Origin: Prochlorococcus sp. AG-321-E21
Lineage (GTDB): Bacteria; Cyanobacteriota; Cyanobacteriia; PCC-6307; Cyanobiaceae
Reading direction: 5' to 3'
Assembly (NCBI GenBank): GCA_003283415.1
Contig: QBXH01000002.1
Span: 62,001-126,000, forward strand
Length of the DNA stretch: 64,000 nucleotides
Positions 63,531 to 64,000 of the stretch are shown piece by piece. A program made the translations under genes and the position numbers. Each line of letters begins with the position of its first letter. Within the stretch, counting starts at the first letter, position 1. A model generated the notes under the pieces. The model saw nothing but the letters and a program-made list of their open reading frames with translations, ran no database searches and was not told the origin of the DNA.

Positions 63531-64000
63531 TTAAATAATTGTTCCGTTAGCAATAGTTGCATTTTTAACTACAACAATAATTCCATTTCTTATGTAAAAT
63601 CCTAAATCGGGTTTATCTGCCTCTTCTACTCTATCCTTATTCACTATCACAACATTATCTCCAATTCTTGCATTCTTATCGAGAATAGCCCTTTTTATAG
63701 TAGAACCTTCACCTACTCCAAGAGGAGTACCACCCCCTTTTCTTAATTCAATCCGCTCTTCTGGCGATTCAAAGAAATCAGATCCCATGACAAGAGTATC
63801 TTCAATTACAGAATCGCTTTCTATTCTGCTTCTCACGCCTAAAACACAATGCAAAATACTACACGATTTCAAAATGGTGCCTTCGCAAACAATTGAATCT
63901 GTAATTTGAGCATCTACAAGTTTTGATGGAGGAAGGTATCTAGGCCTAGTATAAATTGGAAATTTTTCATCATAAAAACTAAATGGAGGTTTTGGCTGTT
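63531..64000 (-). CDS. glgC: Glucose-1-phosphate adenylyltransferase, C-terminal part (runs off edge)
   Basis: PIYTRPRYLPPSKLVDAQITDSIVCEGTILKSCSILHCVLGVRSRIESDSVIEDTLVMGSDFFES. Confidence 0.93.
   Translation of the reverse strand, partial: QPKPPFSFYDEKFPIYTRPRYLPPSKLVDAQITDSIVCEGTILKSCSILHCVLGVRSRIESDSVIEDTLVMGSDFFESPEERIELRKGGGTPLGVGEGSTIKRAILDKNARIGDNVVIVNKDRVEEADKPDLGFYIRNGIIVVVKNATIANGTII

Overview
AT-rich, gene-dense window that reads as a picocyanobacterial chromosome, most likely a high-light Prochlorococcus (inferred from gene content and hli genes; not verified by search). Two core blocks, about 1-18 kb and 33-64 kb, carry housekeeping genes: ubiH-like, dapB, chlH, folP, tpiA, carB, rsfS, asparaginase, ferritin, futC-like, nth, pgsA, hisA, proB, lpxD, leuB, a class I-type phosphoribulokinase, accD, class I fba, purQ/purS, ilvD, pgl, gnd and glgC. 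Between them, about 18.1-33 kb, is an accessory island. It starts at a tRNA-fMet with an adjacent tyrosine recombinase interrupted by one in-frame TAA and an excisionase-like HTH ORF. It continues with a run of small dimeric alpha/beta-barrel-type proteins, a four-gene hli cluster, and a gene-poor stretch with many tiny membrane ORFs. It ends with a Rieske oxygenase / micro-membrane protein / ABC ATPase operon. Observations beyond the ORF track include: a decayed DUF296-glutaredoxin pair at 37.7-38.3 kb; a G3E GTPase whose ATG is out of frame by one base in an A6 tract; a DUF3038 frame lacking a canonical start; a Lys/Cys-rich 40-aa peptide between ferritin and futC; repeats next to the recombinase; inverted repeats flanking an RHH-like gene; and several unlisted small ORFs. 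All family names are pattern recognition without database search.
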